From Methanosphaerula subterraneus (GTDB taxonomy: Archaea > Halobacteriota > Methanomicrobia > Methanomicrobiales > Methanospirillaceae): a stretch of DNA of 64,000 bases. The stretch lies in NCBI RefSeq assembly GCF_052055875.1, contig NZ_CP170508.1, positions 1,612,001-1,676,000 on the forward strand, read 5' to 3'. Both the position numbers and the translations under genes were made by a program. The notes beneath the pieces are model-generated. The model was not told the DNA's origin, did no database searches, and saw only the letters and a program-made list of their open reading frames with translations. Shown here piece after piece: positions 63,477 through 64,000 of this stretch (position 1 is the stretch's first letter; every line of letters begins with the position of its first letter).

Positions 63477-64000
63477 CTACTGATACTCAGGGGGCTGGAC
63501 TTCCTGCGGGAGGCCACCCTTGAAGAACTGCTGGATCTTCTGGTAGTAGTCCCGGACCCGCTGGTTCATCGTCGCATGCACCTTCGCCGCCGCTGCGGTG
63601 AAGTGGCGGGGAGACAGGACAGAGGCCCCGTCCCGGAGGGCAAACATCCCTGCCTCCCTGCAGAGGGCCTCGAGGTCAGAGCCGACGAACCCCTCGGTCT
63701 GCGCCGAGAGGGTGGCCATCAACTCGTCCCGGGCAGGGTCCTGCAGGACCAGCCGGCGGGAGACCAGATGCTCGACCAGCCGCCGCCGGAGGTCGACCCG
63801 GGAGAGGTTCTCTTTATTGTCCCTCGGGAGGCCGGCGAAGACGGCCTTCGCTTCCTCCAGAGTGAAGGTTTTGTCCCTGCCGAGGCGGTTCACGGCGGCC
63901 TCGATCTCCTGCTCGCCGATCCCCTCGATATCGACCATGAGGTCCTCCATCAGGGATCCTTCGATAGGCATCAGCCGGGTGTGGATCCCGAGGATCATCT
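63477..64000 (-). CDS. CDC48-like AAA ATPase, C-terminal part (cut by window)
   Basis: The last 170 or so residues of an AAA ATPase that continues beyond position 64000. What is visible is the end of the ATPase core and the C-domain: IHTRLMPIEGS, LMATLSAQTEGFVGSDLEAL (sensor 2/C-domain helix), CREAGMFALRDGASVLSPRH and a tail YYQKIQQFFKGG. This pattern fits the second AAA domain of archaeal CDC48/VAT, an unfoldase. An in-frame ATG at 63998 is internal to the conserved domain, not the true start. Confidence 0.85.
   Translation of the reverse strand, partial: MILGIHTRLMPIEGSLMEDLMVDIEGIGEQEIEAAVNRLGRDKTFTLEEAKAVFAGLPRDNKENLSRVDLRRRLVEHLVSRRLVLQDPARDELMATLSAQTEGFVGSDLEALCREAGMFALRDGASVLSPRHFTAAAAKVHATMNQRVRDYYQKIQQFFKGGLPQEVQPPEYQ

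Noticed and set aside
1..64000. CRISPR arrays, insertion sequences, prophage or rRNA genes
   Set aside because: No regularly spaced repeats, transposase, integrase or phage structural genes, or rRNA-like sequence were seen by reading; the repeats at 0.1 and 26 kb are only two copies and irregular.

Overview
The window is a 64 kb stretch of a methanogenic archaeon, most likely of the order Methanomicrobiales; a Methanosphaerula-like organism is my best guess from memory of gene content, not from any search. The markers are mer (F420-dependent methylenetetrahydromethanopterin reductase), sepS (O-phosphoseryl-tRNA ligase), the preQ0/archaeosine genes queC, queD and queE, the wyosine enzyme Taw1, archaeal release factor aRF1, EF-2, the NrpR nitrogen regulator and archaeal promoters (TATA boxes with short or absent leaders, oligo-T ends). 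The DNA is GC-rich, with strong G/C at third codon positions.

Layout. 1-5.4 kb: a hairpin-rich repeat, mer, and a four-gene overlapping operon (unknown protein, GATase, HAD phosphatase, transglutaminase-like lipoprotein). 5.2-8.2 kb: small stress proteins with a palindromic promoter, then pcm-cyclase-DUF364-like. 8.2-13.6 kb: a compact UDP-GlcNAc operon (glmM, two tandem GlmU-like genes, glmS). 13.6-15.5 kb: OCD-family dehydrogenase, JAMM protease and RibL-type FAD synthase. 15.5-21 kb: an oxygen-defence district (three iron-sulfur flavoproteins, peroxiredoxin, AhpD-like protein, desulforedoxin, zinc ribbon, rubrerythrin), with radC inside it. 21-29 kb: NifB-type radical SAM protein, Hsp20-TPR, OBG GTPase, DUF373 membrane protein, COG1340 coiled coil, tRNA-Arg, Dcd-like enzyme and NrpR. 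29-37.6 kb: a nine-gene minus-strand operon for tRNA modification, aminoacylation and termination (queD, queE, queC, nudix, hydrolase, prf1, argS, taw1, sepS). 37.8-44.5 kb: rpsL-rpsG-fusA, fasciclin, RDD protein, aspS, MetE-family protein. 44.7-60.4 kb: a signalling and cell-surface district (two large sensor kinases, a TrmB regulator with two palindromic operators, a NEW3/ATPase/permease efflux-type operon, a degenerate KaiC-like protein, secreted proteins). 60.4-64 kb: acyl-CoA synthetase, TspO, TauE/SafE permease and the C-terminus of a CDC48-like AAA ATPase that runs off the window.

The observations I consider most worth checking are: two genes (FAD synthase and TauE permease) that appear to start at AUA and AUC codons behind the same extended Shine-Dalgarno string; a dispersed intergenic repeat with a perfect 17-bp hairpin; the TrmB operator pair; a glycine-rich repeat insertion in a MacB-type permease; and key-residue losses in an AhpD-like protein, a KaiC-like protein and a receiver domain. 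No CRISPR array, insertion sequence, prophage or rRNA gene was seen.
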